Source: Flavobacteriaceae bacterium UBA6268
GTDB taxonomy: Bacteria > Bacteroidota > Bacteroidia > Flavobacteriales > Flavobacteriaceae
Assembly: GCA_002440705.1 (NCBI GenBank)
Contig: DJVA01000052.1
Coordinates: forward strand, 1-34,594
Direction of reading: 5' to 3'
DNA: 34,594 nt
Each line of letters opens with the position of its first letter. Within the stretch, counting starts at the first letter, position 1. Below are positions 14,045 through 21,670 of the stretch, one piece after another. The notes beneath the pieces are model-generated. The model saw nothing but the letters and a program-made list of their open reading frames with translations, did not search any database and was not told the origin of the DNA. The position numbers were made by a program, and so were the translations under genes.

Positions 14045-17000
14045 GTAATACTTTTTATAGGGAATGTAGGCAGCAGCTGCCAATACGGTAAAAAGGAGGA
14101 GCAGGTAATAGACGAAGTTGGGAGTAACCGGCACATCCCCGCTTGCATAGGAATGCAATCCCGATAAGTAAAAGTTAACTCCAAAATAGGTCATCATAAT
14201 ACTGGAGTAGGCAAATATCGACAATACACTGAAGGTCCAACGGCCACGCAGACCTGGAACTAACCGTGCGTGAACTACAAAAGCATAGACCATGATACTG
14301 ATGAGGGCCCAGGTTTCTTTTGGGTCCCAACCCCAATAACGCCCCCAGCTTTCATTGGCCCATTGGCCTCCCAAAAAATTTCCAATGGTCAGCATAACCA
14401 GACCTACGGTGAGGGAAAGCTCTGTGATGATGGTAATTTCCTTCAAATTCAATTCCATCCGGGGTTTATTCTTGTGCGTTGTTAACAGCATCAGCACCAA
14501 GGCAACGGTTCCTAAAATCAACCCCAGAGTGAAAGGCCCATAACTGGCTACAATTACCGCTACATGGATCATGAGCCAATAGCTGTCCAGTACAGGCTGC
14601 AAATTACCTATTCCTGGGTCTACCCAACTTAAGTGTGCTACCCAAAGCAAGATGGAAGCCACGAATGCAGTTGCGGCTATGGTAAGGTCACTTTTTCTTC
14701 CGAAGGCCAATCCAAAGAACATGGTCGCCCAACTCACATATACCACACTTTCATAAGCATCGCTCCAAGGAGCGTGGCCACTGATGTACCATCGAAATAC
14801 CAATCCGGCAGTCATGAGCAAAAACAACAGCCAAATGGCTATTTTACATGCTAGGATTAGGTATCGAAGAAACCGGTAATCCTTGAAAATTTGTACGATG
14901 ATAAAAACAAGCATGAAGACTCCAAACATGGCATAGTAGTGATACAGTCTGTTGAAGAGGTTTATTTTATTGTACAGTACTTCAGCCTTTATTTTACGAT
15001 TGGAAGGCAGGACGGTGCTCCCATATTTTTTCTGAAAACCCACAATACTCGCCAAGAAATTTTCAGCGCTGCTATAATCGCCAGATTGGCGTGCGTTGCG
15101 CAGGCTATCGAAATAGAGGGGCAAAATGTTTTTGGCATAGAGCGAGTCCATCCCTTTGAAATGCCCTGCTTCCAGCTCTGGATAGGATACCCAAGTGTTG
15201 TTGTCGTTTCCTGGAATGGGGAAGATTTTTAAAATGCCCCCTCCCAAAGCTTCATTCAGCAAATAGCTTTTTTCATACAATTTGATGAAGTCTTTTTCAA
15301 ACTGGTTGGGATGTACCTTTTCACTAGCCTTTTCAAGATAGGGGCCAAGTTTGTTATTTCCACGTTCGTCAAAGAGATCGATTAGGGAAATCATCCGCGT
15401 TTCCTTGGGAACCTTCAAAATTTGCTTGATGCTGTCATTCCGCCAATCCAATTTGATGATGGGAATACCGTACCAGTAATTTGGGTATTCAATCATGGAA
15501 AGAAAAACTTGATCGGCATCCATACCTTCGTAATGATCTTTTCCACTTACTTTCCGCAAGAGTTCGCTGGCAAAGGTATTGATGGGTTTCATGCGACCAT
15601 TGTCTTGAATGATCAAATGCCCAAATTGGTCAGCATGGGGCTCGCTTACCACATTGGCCTTTACAATGGAATCGGCCTGCTGTTTTTGCAGTTGGAGTTG
15701 ATCAGCCTGCGAATACGCGGACCAACCAACCAACAAAAAAACCAACATTGCCAGTTTCGCTTTGTCCTTTTTTACTTTATCCAGCATTTTCTTCAACGAT
15801 GCAAATCGGGTGTTTTTATCAAATAGAATGGCCATCAAACCTATATAAAGCAAGAAATAGCCGATGTACGTAATCCAAGTACCCCACCGGTCGTGGTTTA
15901 CCGAAAGCACGGTTCCTTTTTCATCGGGATCGAAAGACGCTTGAAAAAACCGATAGCCCTTATGGTCGAGCACGTGATTCATGTAAATAGCGTAGTCGAA
16001 AAAATCGGAATTCGAATTGTTGACCGTAATTTTACTCTTAAAAGCAGCATAGACCTTTTCTGTTCCGGGTCGTTTCTCGGCTATGAAGTCGTTTAACGTA
16101 ATGCTAAAAGGCAATTCATAGACCTTGGACCCGTAAGCCAATCCCACGGTGAGGCCAGAAAGTTCTACCGTTACTGGTTTGGGATCGAGTCCCTTTCCTC
16201 CTAAAAGTTCGACGGTTTTGGTTTCCCCTTCAGAGCTAACCTCCAACACCAAGGCATCGGAACCCGTAGTTTCTGGATAAGATGCTTTTACCAAACCATA
16301 GGTTCCTTTTACAACAGGTTCGGGAAATACAAAAGCCATTCCGCCCAGCTGGTACAATGAGCGCAATTGCAGGAGTTGGATGCTATCGGCAGCAACACTT
16401 CCCTGATACTGATCGGCCATCCGAAGGAAGGTGCCTTCAAACGGAGATTCGATGGTGTAGTTGCCGTCTTCGGAAACATGAATGTTGATGACACCAGGAG
16501 TAGGATTGTTCAACGAAAAAACAAGTCCGTGGATGTTCACCATTTCCCCCAATTTTAGCCAGTGGTCGTGGCGTTGCCCATCGCCTGATTCGACTATTTT
16601 AAAATAGACCGCTCCATCATCCGAAGGCACCAAATCCATTTTAGCATTGGCAATGAATTCTTTAAAACGAATCGATACCGGTTGCAAATTGTAGTCGGTA
16701 TGGATTTCGAAATCGTTATCCAAGCGCTCCGACAGGCGCAATTTCTTCTGAATGGTTCGTCGTTGCAGGACGCCATTTACCCGGTAATCGCCATCAATGG
16801 AAGTAGTGAGGTACGCGTCATCCGAAAGGAAAAAGTTTTCGGTAGCACCCTCGCGAATGTGCATCACCCCTTCGTAACCTATGTAACGTGTAACAAATGC
16901 TCCAATGATGATTAAAATGAATGAAACGTGCACTAACAAAGTGGCCCACTTTTCTTTTCGCAGCAATCGGTAACGGAACATATTTCCCACAAAATTGATG

Positions 17001-17185
17001 ACAAAAAAAACCAGGATCGCCTCAAACCACCAAGCGTTGAAAATCATTTCACGGGCATAGGGAGTGGGCGGTTTTTCATAGCCTTGATCCATAAAAGTCC
17101 CGACGGCCATTGCAGCAGCAAAAACCAAAAAGAGAAGTGCAGTAAGTCGGGTGGAAAAAAGGATGGAGGCAATTTTTTTCTGCAT
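14030..17185 (-). CDS. ccsBA: Fused cytochrome c maturation protein (ResB/CcsB + CcsA)
   Basis: A 1051-residue System II cytochrome c synthase that carries haem across the membrane and attaches it to apocytochromes c on the outer face. The N-terminal part (about 1-470) is ResB-like: two early helices, then a large extracytoplasmic domain (YEGVMHIREGATENFFLSDD), then a further helix. About 490-760 is a long linker domain typical of Bacteroidota fusions, including a second signal-like helix (LVFLLVGWSAYSQA). The C-terminal ~290 residues are CcsA, with helices and the haem-handling WWD-type motif WGRYWGWDPKETWAL (about 943-957). It is transcribed alone, convergent with the 7TM-HTH gene and divergent from the DUF2520 gene. 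Confidence 0.92.
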   Translation of the reverse strand: MQKKIASILFSTRLTALLFLVFAAAMAVGTFMDQGYEKPPTPYAREMIFNAWWFEAILVFFVINFVGNMFRYRLLRKEKWATLLVHVSFILIIIGAFVTRYIGYEGVMHIREGATENFFLSDDAYLTTSIDGDYRVNGVLQRRTIQKKLRLSERLDNDFEIHTDYNLQPVSIRFKEFIANAKMDLVPSDDGAVYFKIVESGDGQRHDHWLKLGEMVNIHGLVFSLNNPTPGVINIHVSEDGNYTIESPFEGTFLRMADQYQGSVAADSIQLLQLRSLYQLGGMAFVFPEPVVKGTYGLVKASYPETTGSDALVLEVSSEGETKTVELLGGKGLDPKPVTVELSGLTVGLAYGSKVYELPFSITLNDFIAEKRPGTEKVYAAFKSKITVNNSNSDFFDYAIYMNHVLDHKGYRFFQASFDPDEKGTVLSVNHDRWGTWITYIGYFLLYIGLMAILFDKNTRFASLKKMLDKVKKDKAKLAMLVFLLVGWSAYSQADQLQLQKQQADSIVKANVVSEPHADQFGHLIIQDNGRMKPINTFASELLRKVSGKDHYEGMDADQVFLSMIEYPNYWYGIPIIKLDWRNDSIKQILKVPKETRMISLIDLFDERGNNKLGPYLEKASEKVHPNQFEKDFIKLYEKSYLLNEALGGGILKIFPIPGNDNNTWVSYPELEAGHFKGMDSLYAKNILPLYFDSLRNARQSGDYSSAENFLASIVGFQKKYGSTVLPSNRKIKAEVLYNKINLFNRLYHYYAMFGVFMLVFIIVQIFKDYRFLRYLILACKIAIWLLFLLMTAGLVFRWYISGHAPWSDAYESVVYVSWATMFFGLAFGRKSDLTIAATAFVASILLWVAHLSWVDPGIGNLQPVLDSYWLMIHVAVIVASYGPFTLGLILGTVALVLMLLTTHKNKPRMELNLKEITIITELSLTVGLVMLTIGNFLGGQWANESWGRYWGWDPKETWALISIMVYAFVVHARLVPGLRGRWTFSVLSIFAYSSIMMTYFGVNFYLSGLHSYASGDVPVTPNFVYYLLLLFTVLAAAAYIPYKKYYKKKG

Positions 17186-17199
17186 TGCGGAAATTTGTG

Positions 17200-17207
17200 C
17201 AAAAATA
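17200..17207 (-). promoter_or_regulatory. -7 box TATTTTTG for ccsBA
   Basis: A perfect TAnnTTTG match on the minus strand, 14 nt before the ccsBA ATG at 17185. Confidence 0.5.
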
Positions 17208-17289
17208 AGGAAACAAAAGGGGAATTGTTTGTTAAAGTAATTAGAATCTACGAATTAATCTTTGGTCGATTTTTAATCAATTCATCCTA

Positions 17290-17308
17290 AAAATGCGTGA
17301 CGCATTTT
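17290..17308. promoter_or_regulatory. 19-bp perfect palindrome, candidate operator
   Basis: AAAATGCGTGACGCATTTT has two exact 9-bp arms around a single G. It ends one base before the -7-like box TATTTTAG (17310-17317) of the DUF2520 gene and lies in the 136-bp divergent gap with ccsBA. It has no following T-run and no upstream gene to end, so a protein-binding site fits better than a terminator. Confidence 0.45.
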
Positions 17309-17321
17309 GTATTTTAGTCGC

Positions 17322-18071
17322 ATGATCAAGGTGTGTATTATCGGGTATGGCAACGTGGGGCAGCAATTGTACAAGGCTTTCAAAAAAAGCAAGAAGGTTA
17401 CAGTACTACAGGTGTATGGACGTTCGGTGGAGCCCAAAATTAAAGGGAAGACCCAGTTTATTAACGACTTCACCCAATTGCTTCATGCCGATACCTACTT
17501 TCTTACCGTTAGGGACAATGCCATCGAGGAGGTGGCCAAGTTGCTTCCCGAAAACGGCACCCTTTTGGTCCATACCTCAGGAAGCATGCCTTTGGATACC
17601 ATTGCTGGGAGAAAGCACCGTGGGGTCTTTTATCCGCTGCAGACCATTTCGCAGGAAGTAGCATCGGATTTCAACAAAATCCCCATTTGCCTCGAAGCCG
17701 AAAACACGCAGGATGCCAAACTTTTAAAGAAACTGGCAAAATCCATTTCCAAAAAAGTAGTGTTCCTAAGCTCGGGAGAACGCCAAAAATTGCACCTGGC
17801 AGCGGTTTGGGTGAATAATTTCAGTAACCACTTATTTCATCTGGCATATGATTACTTAACTGAAAACCAATTGGATTTTCAACTGTTGATGCCCCTCATT
17901 TTGGAAACCACCGAAAAATTGAAATCCGTTACACCGTTCGAAGCACAAACTGGTCCGGCACGAAGGCATGATACCCAGACCCTTCAGAAGCATTTGACGC
18001 TGCTGGAAGATCCTAAACAAAAAGAAATCTATACCTTGTTGTCCAATTCCATTCAGGAAAAATTTAATTAA
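17322..18071 (+). CDS. Rossmann-fold protein with DUF2520 domain
   Basis: A 249-residue protein. The N-terminus is a dinucleotide-binding fold with IIGYGNVGQQ (G8, G10, G13). The middle carries LVHTSGSMPLD and GVFYPLQTIS. The C-terminal half is the DUF2520 domain, with NNFSNHLFHLAYDYLTEN and the late EAQTGPARRHD motif. The family looks like a short 6-phosphogluconate or ketopantoate reductase; the reaction is not established. ATG 17322 is chosen over a TTG at 17307 that lies inside the palindrome and promoter. It begins a run of six closely spaced genes and is followed by kdsC at 10 bp. Confidence 0.85.
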   Translation: MIKVCIIGYGNVGQQLYKAFKKSKKVTVLQVYGRSVEPKIKGKTQFINDFTQLLHADTYFLTVRDNAIEEVAKLLPENGTLLVHTSGSMPLDTIAGRKHRGVFYPLQTISQEVASDFNKIPICLEAENTQDAKLLKKLAKSISKKVVFLSSGERQKLHLAAVWVNNFSNHLFHLAYDYLTENQLDFQLLMPLILETTEKLKSVTPFEAQTGPARRHDTQTLQKHLTLLEDPKQKEIYTLLSNSIQEKFN

Positions 18072-18081
18072 TACGTTTATC

Positions 18082-18615
18082 TTGGAAAAAAGTTATAAAG
18101 AATACCTACAGCACATTACCACTTTCATTCTAGACGTGGATGGCGTCTTGACTGATGGCACCGTCATTATCAACACCGACGGTGAGTTGCTTAGAAACAT
18201 GAATATTAAGGATGGTTTTGCCCTAAAAACTGCCATCGACAAAGGTTTCAAGGTTTGCATCATTAGTGGTGGCGTAAACGAGGGCGTCCGTAAACGCTTG
18301 GAAGGCCTGGGGGTAAAAGACGTGTTTCTAGGTGCGCATCATAAAACAACGCTGCTGCAAAACTACTTTGAGCAACACCACATCAAACCAGAAAATGTGC
18401 TCTATATGGGCGATGACCTTCCCGATTATACCGCTATGCGTATGGTGGGTTTGCCCTGCTGCCCTCAGGATGCTGTCCCGGAAATCAAAAACATTTCAAA
18501 GTACATTTCGCATAAGAAAGGTGGTAAGGGCTGTGTACGGGATGTTATCGAACAGGTTTTGAAAGTTCAAGGGCATTGGTACCAAGGAGGAGATGCCAGT
18601 GCCAAAGAAGGCTAG
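18082..18615 (+). CDS. kdsC: KdsC-like HAD phosphatase (KDO 8-phosphate phosphatase)
   Basis: A 177-residue C0-type HAD phosphatase that removes phosphate from KDO 8-phosphate in lipopolysaccharide core synthesis. Motif I is ILDVDGVLTDG (D18, D20), motif II is IISGG, and motif IV is YMGDDLPD (D111, D112). Length, the lack of a cap domain, and the segment LKTAIDKGFK match KdsC. A start at TTG 18082 is needed: the next in-frame Met (about residue 38) would remove the catalytic aspartates. The gene follows the DUF2520 gene by 10 bp, and the prenyltransferase begins 26 bp after it. KDO phosphatase is the most likely role; a related sugar-acid phosphatase cannot be excluded. Confidence 0.85.
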   Translation: MEKSYKEYLQHITTFILDVDGVLTDGTVIINTDGELLRNMNIKDGFALKTAIDKGFKVCIISGGVNEGVRKRLEGLGVKDVFLGAHHKTTLLQNYFEQHHIKPENVLYMGDDLPDYTAMRMVGLPCCPQDAVPEIKNISKYISHKKGGKGCVRDVIEQVLKVQGHWYQGGDASAKEG

Positions 18616-18641
18616 TAACCCATTTATTTGCCATTCCCTGC

Positions 18642-19553
18642 ATGATTCTGTATTTGAAATTACTTCGTCCCTTCAACCTTTTGATGGTGCTATTGGCCCA
18701 AGGTCTTGTAAAATATGGACTATTCGAGCCTTTTGGAATTTCATTGGCCTTGACACCAGGATCGTTTGCGATCATGGTTATTGCAACCCTCTGTATAGCG
18801 GCGGGTGGCAATGTAATCAACGACATCTACGACCAGGAAATCGATTGGATCAACAGACCAAAAAAAGTATTAGTAGGCAAACGCATTTCGGAAAAAGCAG
18901 CCTACAACCTCTACATTCTGCTTACGGTACTTGGAGTAGGTTTGGGATTTGTAGTCGCTAATTTGGTGGGAAAACCGGCATTGGCCCTGGTGTTTATTTT
19001 TTCGGCCGCTCTTTTGTATTGGTATGCTACGTTCCTAAAATCGATGCTGTTTATTGGCAATATGGTAATTTCGTCTTTAGTAGGTTTCAGTATTTTGATG
19101 GGTATTCTATTTGATCTTTACCCTGCCATGGAATTTCAAGATAAAACCCTTTATTTAAGGCTTTCCAAAGTAGTTCTCTACTATGCCCTTGCGGCGTTTT
19201 ATTTTAATTTGATGCGTGAAATTACGAAAGACATTCAAGATGTAAACGGAGATAAAAATGGAGGGCGCAATACCTTGCCTATAGTTTTGGGCATATCCAG
19301 AACCAAAGCAATCGTAATTATCATGGGGCTTTTGGGTTTGTTTGGGGTTTTGTTTTTTGCTTATTTTGAATTATACCGAGTACTTTTCCTTTTGATGTAT
19401 ATGGTTTTTGCGCTAGGAGGCACTTTGCTGGTTTTTACCCTTCAAGCGTGGAACGCCAAAAAAACCAAACATTTTGCAAGGTTGTCGAACCTATTGAAAT
19501 TGATCATGCTCTTGGGATTGGCTTCCTTGGGTTTCATCAAAACACTGCTCTAA
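18642..19553 (+). CDS. UbiA superfamily prenyltransferase
   Basis: A 303-residue membrane enzyme with about eight or nine helices. The first Asp-rich motif is NDIYDQEID (60-68, with D61, D64, D68). The second is around REITKDIQDVNGDKNGGRNT, on a loop between helices. These bind Mg-prenyl diphosphate. In flavobacteria this subtype is often labelled geranylgeranylglycerol-phosphate geranylgeranyltransferase; the sequence here cannot rule out a quinone or haem-type prenyltransferase, but the gene neighbours are not menaquinone or haem genes. ATG 18642 is chosen because it places LKLLRPFNLLMVLLAQ at the N-terminus, as in the family. It starts 26 bp after kdsC and maf begins 1 nt after its stop. 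Confidence 0.85.
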   Translation: MILYLKLLRPFNLLMVLLAQGLVKYGLFEPFGISLALTPGSFAIMVIATLCIAAGGNVINDIYDQEIDWINRPKKVLVGKRISEKAAYNLYILLTVLGVGLGFVVANLVGKPALALVFIFSAALLYWYATFLKSMLFIGNMVISSLVGFSILMGILFDLYPAMEFQDKTLYLRLSKVVLYYALAAFYFNLMREITKDIQDVNGDKNGGRNTLPIVLGISRTKAIVIIMGLLGLFGVLFFAYFELYRVLFLLMYMVFALGGTLLVFTLQAWNAKKTKHFARLSNLLKLIMLLGLASLGFIKTLL

Positions 19554-19554
19554 C

Positions 19555-20142
19555 ATGCTACGGGAAAAATTAAACAAATACCACATAATACTAGCTTCTG
19601 GGTCGCCTCGTAGGCAGCATTTTTTCAGGGAATTGAATCTTGAATTCGCTATCGAAGTCCGAACGGTTGAAGAAGTTTACCCTCCTTCCCTAAAGGGTGC
19701 TGAAATAACCGATTACCTCGCCCAATTGAAGGCTTCGGTATTTGTGGATTTAAAAGCAAGCGACCTCCTAATTACGAGCGACACGATTGTTTGGAAAGAC
19801 GGTAGACCCCTCGAAAAACCATTAGATCGAAATCATGCCATCCGAATGCTCAAGGATCTTAGCGGCGAAATGCACGAAGTGTTTACCTCGGTGTGTTTTA
19901 CCACAAAACATTTTCAGGAAACCATAAACGACCGTACGAAAGTTTGGTTCAGGAAATTGAATCAAGATGAAATTGAGTACTATGTAGACACCTACAAGCC
20001 TTTTGATAAAGCAGGGAGTTACGGCATTCAGGATTGGTTGGGTTATGTGGGTATCGAAAAAATTGAAGGTTGTTTTTTCAACGTCATGGGACTTCCCACC
20101 CGGCTTGTTTATAAAACGTTAATGGAACTTGCGAACCGCTGA
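19555..20142 (+). CDS. maf: Maf family nucleotide pyrophosphatase
   Basis: A 195-residue house-cleaning enzyme that hydrolyses non-canonical or excess nucleoside triphosphates to monophosphates. LASGSPRRQ (13-21) is the N-terminal substrate loop, and TSDTIVW carries the metal-binding D76. DRNHAIRMLKDLSGEMHEVFT (long helix region) and DKAGSYGIQDWLG are further family blocks. Motif details fit the dTTP/UTP-type members. The gene begins 1 nt after the UbiA stop, so translation is probably coupled. It also ends 30 bp before the lipoprotein gene. Confidence 0.93.
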   Translation: MLREKLNKYHIILASGSPRRQHFFRELNLEFAIEVRTVEEVYPPSLKGAEITDYLAQLKASVFVDLKASDLLITSDTIVWKDGRPLEKPLDRNHAIRMLKDLSGEMHEVFTSVCFTTKHFQETINDRTKVWFRKLNQDEIEYYVDTYKPFDKAGSYGIQDWLGYVGIEKIEGCFFNVMGLPTRLVYKTLMELANR

Positions 20143-20149
20143 TTTTTCG

Positions 20150-20157
20150 TAATTTTA
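20150..20157 (+). promoter_or_regulatory. -7 box TAATTTTA before the lipoprotein gene
   Basis: A TAnnTTTG-like box with one mismatch, 15 nt before the ATG at 20173, inside the short gap after maf. It may give a second transcript start within the gene run. Confidence 0.3.
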
Positions 20158-20172
20158 CGGAAAACCAACTTC

Positions 20173-21090
20173 ATGAAGCTTGCGTCTAAATTTGTAGCCT
20201 ATGCCCTAGGCATTGGCATTTCCCTAATTTCCTGCAAGCAATCGGAACACAATTTGATCCCTAGCTCGGACAGTCCTTACAACTCCGACGATCCTTCATC
20301 CAGAACCCTCTCCAACGATTTTAAGGACTACTGGTTTGATGGCAAAGCCGAAATCACTTCTTACCAACTGGAGCAAGAACGCTATGGGGAATTGCGAAAA
20401 GGCCATGCCGTAACGATTTTTGTCACTGAGGATTTTCTTCCAGAAGTGCAGGTTAAGGCCAATAATGCTTCTGAAACGACCTTGCCGGTTTTGAAACTCA
20501 ACCAAGTTAAAAAATACATTACGGGCATTTATCCCTACTCGGTGATGACCAGTGTGTACACCCCTTTAGAACGAAACCAACATGCCTTGAAAATTTCCCA
20601 CAGCATGCAGGAATGGTGTGGCCATGTGTACCTACAACTCAACAACAGAAAGGAATTTGAGCTTACCTCCCATTCATATTTTGAAGGGGAAGCCGACGAC
20701 CAGTTCAGTCTTCCCAAATCATGGTTGGAAAATGAACTTTGGAATCTCGTACGGATACATCCTGAGGCCCTTCCGACAGGAGACATCAAAATCGTCCCTT
20801 CGTTTGAGTTTTGCCGAATGAGCCATCAAAAACCTGCTTTAACTGATGCTTTTGCCAAATTAATGCAAGGCGATTCCATTTCAATTTATACCTTAACCTA
20901 TCCCCAACTGAAACGAGAACTTTCCCTGTATTTTAACAGCAAATTTCCTTATGAAATTGAACGCTGGGAAGAGACGCATCCCAATGGATTGAAATCGGTT
21001 GCCACCAAATTAAGGACCATTAAATCGGCCTATTGGCAGGAAAATGGGACACGCTATGAATTTATGAGAGATTCTTTGTTAGTGCAATAA
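20173..21090 (+). CDS. Hypothetical lipoprotein next to maf (305 aa)
   Basis: The N-terminus is a lipoprotein signal: hydrophobic GIGISLIS followed by C21 in LISC, then polar residues. The mature part is soluble, with aromatic-rich beta-like segments (HAVTIFVTEDFLPEVQV, SMQEWCGHVYLQLNN, SHSYFEGEADDQFS) and no catalytic motif that I can name. Flavobacterial homologues are, as I recall, often mislabelled 'septum formation inhibitor Maf' because they sit beside maf. This protein shares nothing visible with Maf. Export to the periplasm is inferred; function is unknown. Confidence 0.75.
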   Translation: MKLASKFVAYALGIGISLISCKQSEHNLIPSSDSPYNSDDPSSRTLSNDFKDYWFDGKAEITSYQLEQERYGELRKGHAVTIFVTEDFLPEVQVKANNASETTLPVLKLNQVKKYITGIYPYSVMTSVYTPLERNQHALKISHSMQEWCGHVYLQLNNRKEFELTSHSYFEGEADDQFSLPKSWLENELWNLVRIHPEALPTGDIKIVPSFEFCRMSHQKPALTDAFAKLMQGDSISIYTLTYPQLKRELSLYFNSKFPYEIERWEETHPNGLKSVATKLRTIKSAYWQENGTRYEFMRDSLLVQ

Positions 21091-21093
21091 CCT

Positions 21094-21651
21094 ATGTTTG
21101 AAAAATACGCATTTGAAGTCATACTATCGGCCAGTATCATTGTAGTTCACCTCATCCTAAGGTGGATCCTCATCTCCATTGTAAAACGGTTTGCCAACAA
21201 ATCGGAAAAAGTAGAGCACCGAACCGGTCTTATTGTTAAGTACATCAATTTTGCCATTGTTTTCGGGATTCTTTTAAGCCTTATTTTGGTTTGGGGGGTC
21301 GATTTCAGTGACGTAGGTGTTGTCCTTTCCTCGGTCTTTGCCGTAATTGGAATCGCACTTTTTGCCCAATGGTCCATTCTGAGCAACATTACGAGTGGGG
21401 TCGTAATGTTCTTCACCTTTCCTTACAAAATTGGTGATTACATTATTATCCACGATAAAGAATACGACTACCAGGGTACTATCGAAGACATTAAAGCATT
21501 TCACGTATTGCTGAAAACCCAGGACGATCGACTCATTACGTATCCCAACAGCTTGATGCTTCAAAAAGGTGTTAGTGTTGTGAAGCCCGATGAAGTAGAC
21601 GAATTTTTACAGGATGAAGACAAAAACCTTTCGGAACATCCGTTGGATTGA
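21094..21651 (+). CDS. Short MscS-family mechanosensitive channel
   Basis: A 185-residue inner membrane protein. Three hydrophobic helices occupy about residues 5-27, 45-70 and 76-107. The third carries the MscS pore-helix motif (FAVIGIALFAQWSILSNITS, then GVVMFFTFPYKIGDYIII). The beta-domain follows (YQGTIEDIKAFHVLLKTQDD, YPNSLMLQKG). Canonical MscS is about 285 residues; this one lacks most of the C-terminal alpha/beta cage and ends in an acidic tail, a short form also known in Bacteroidota. It begins 3 nt after the lipoprotein stop and ends 19 bp before the PIG-L gene. Release of solutes at low osmolarity is inferred from the family. Confidence 0.85.
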   Translation: MFEKYAFEVILSASIIVVHLILRWILISIVKRFANKSEKVEHRTGLIVKYINFAIVFGILLSLILVWGVDFSDVGVVLSSVFAVIGIALFAQWSILSNITSGVVMFFTFPYKIGDYIIIHDKEYDYQGTIEDIKAFHVLLKTQDDRLITYPNSLMLQKGVSVVKPDEVDEFLQDEDKNLSEHPLD

Positions 21652-21670
21652 TGAACTAAAAAAACCAATC

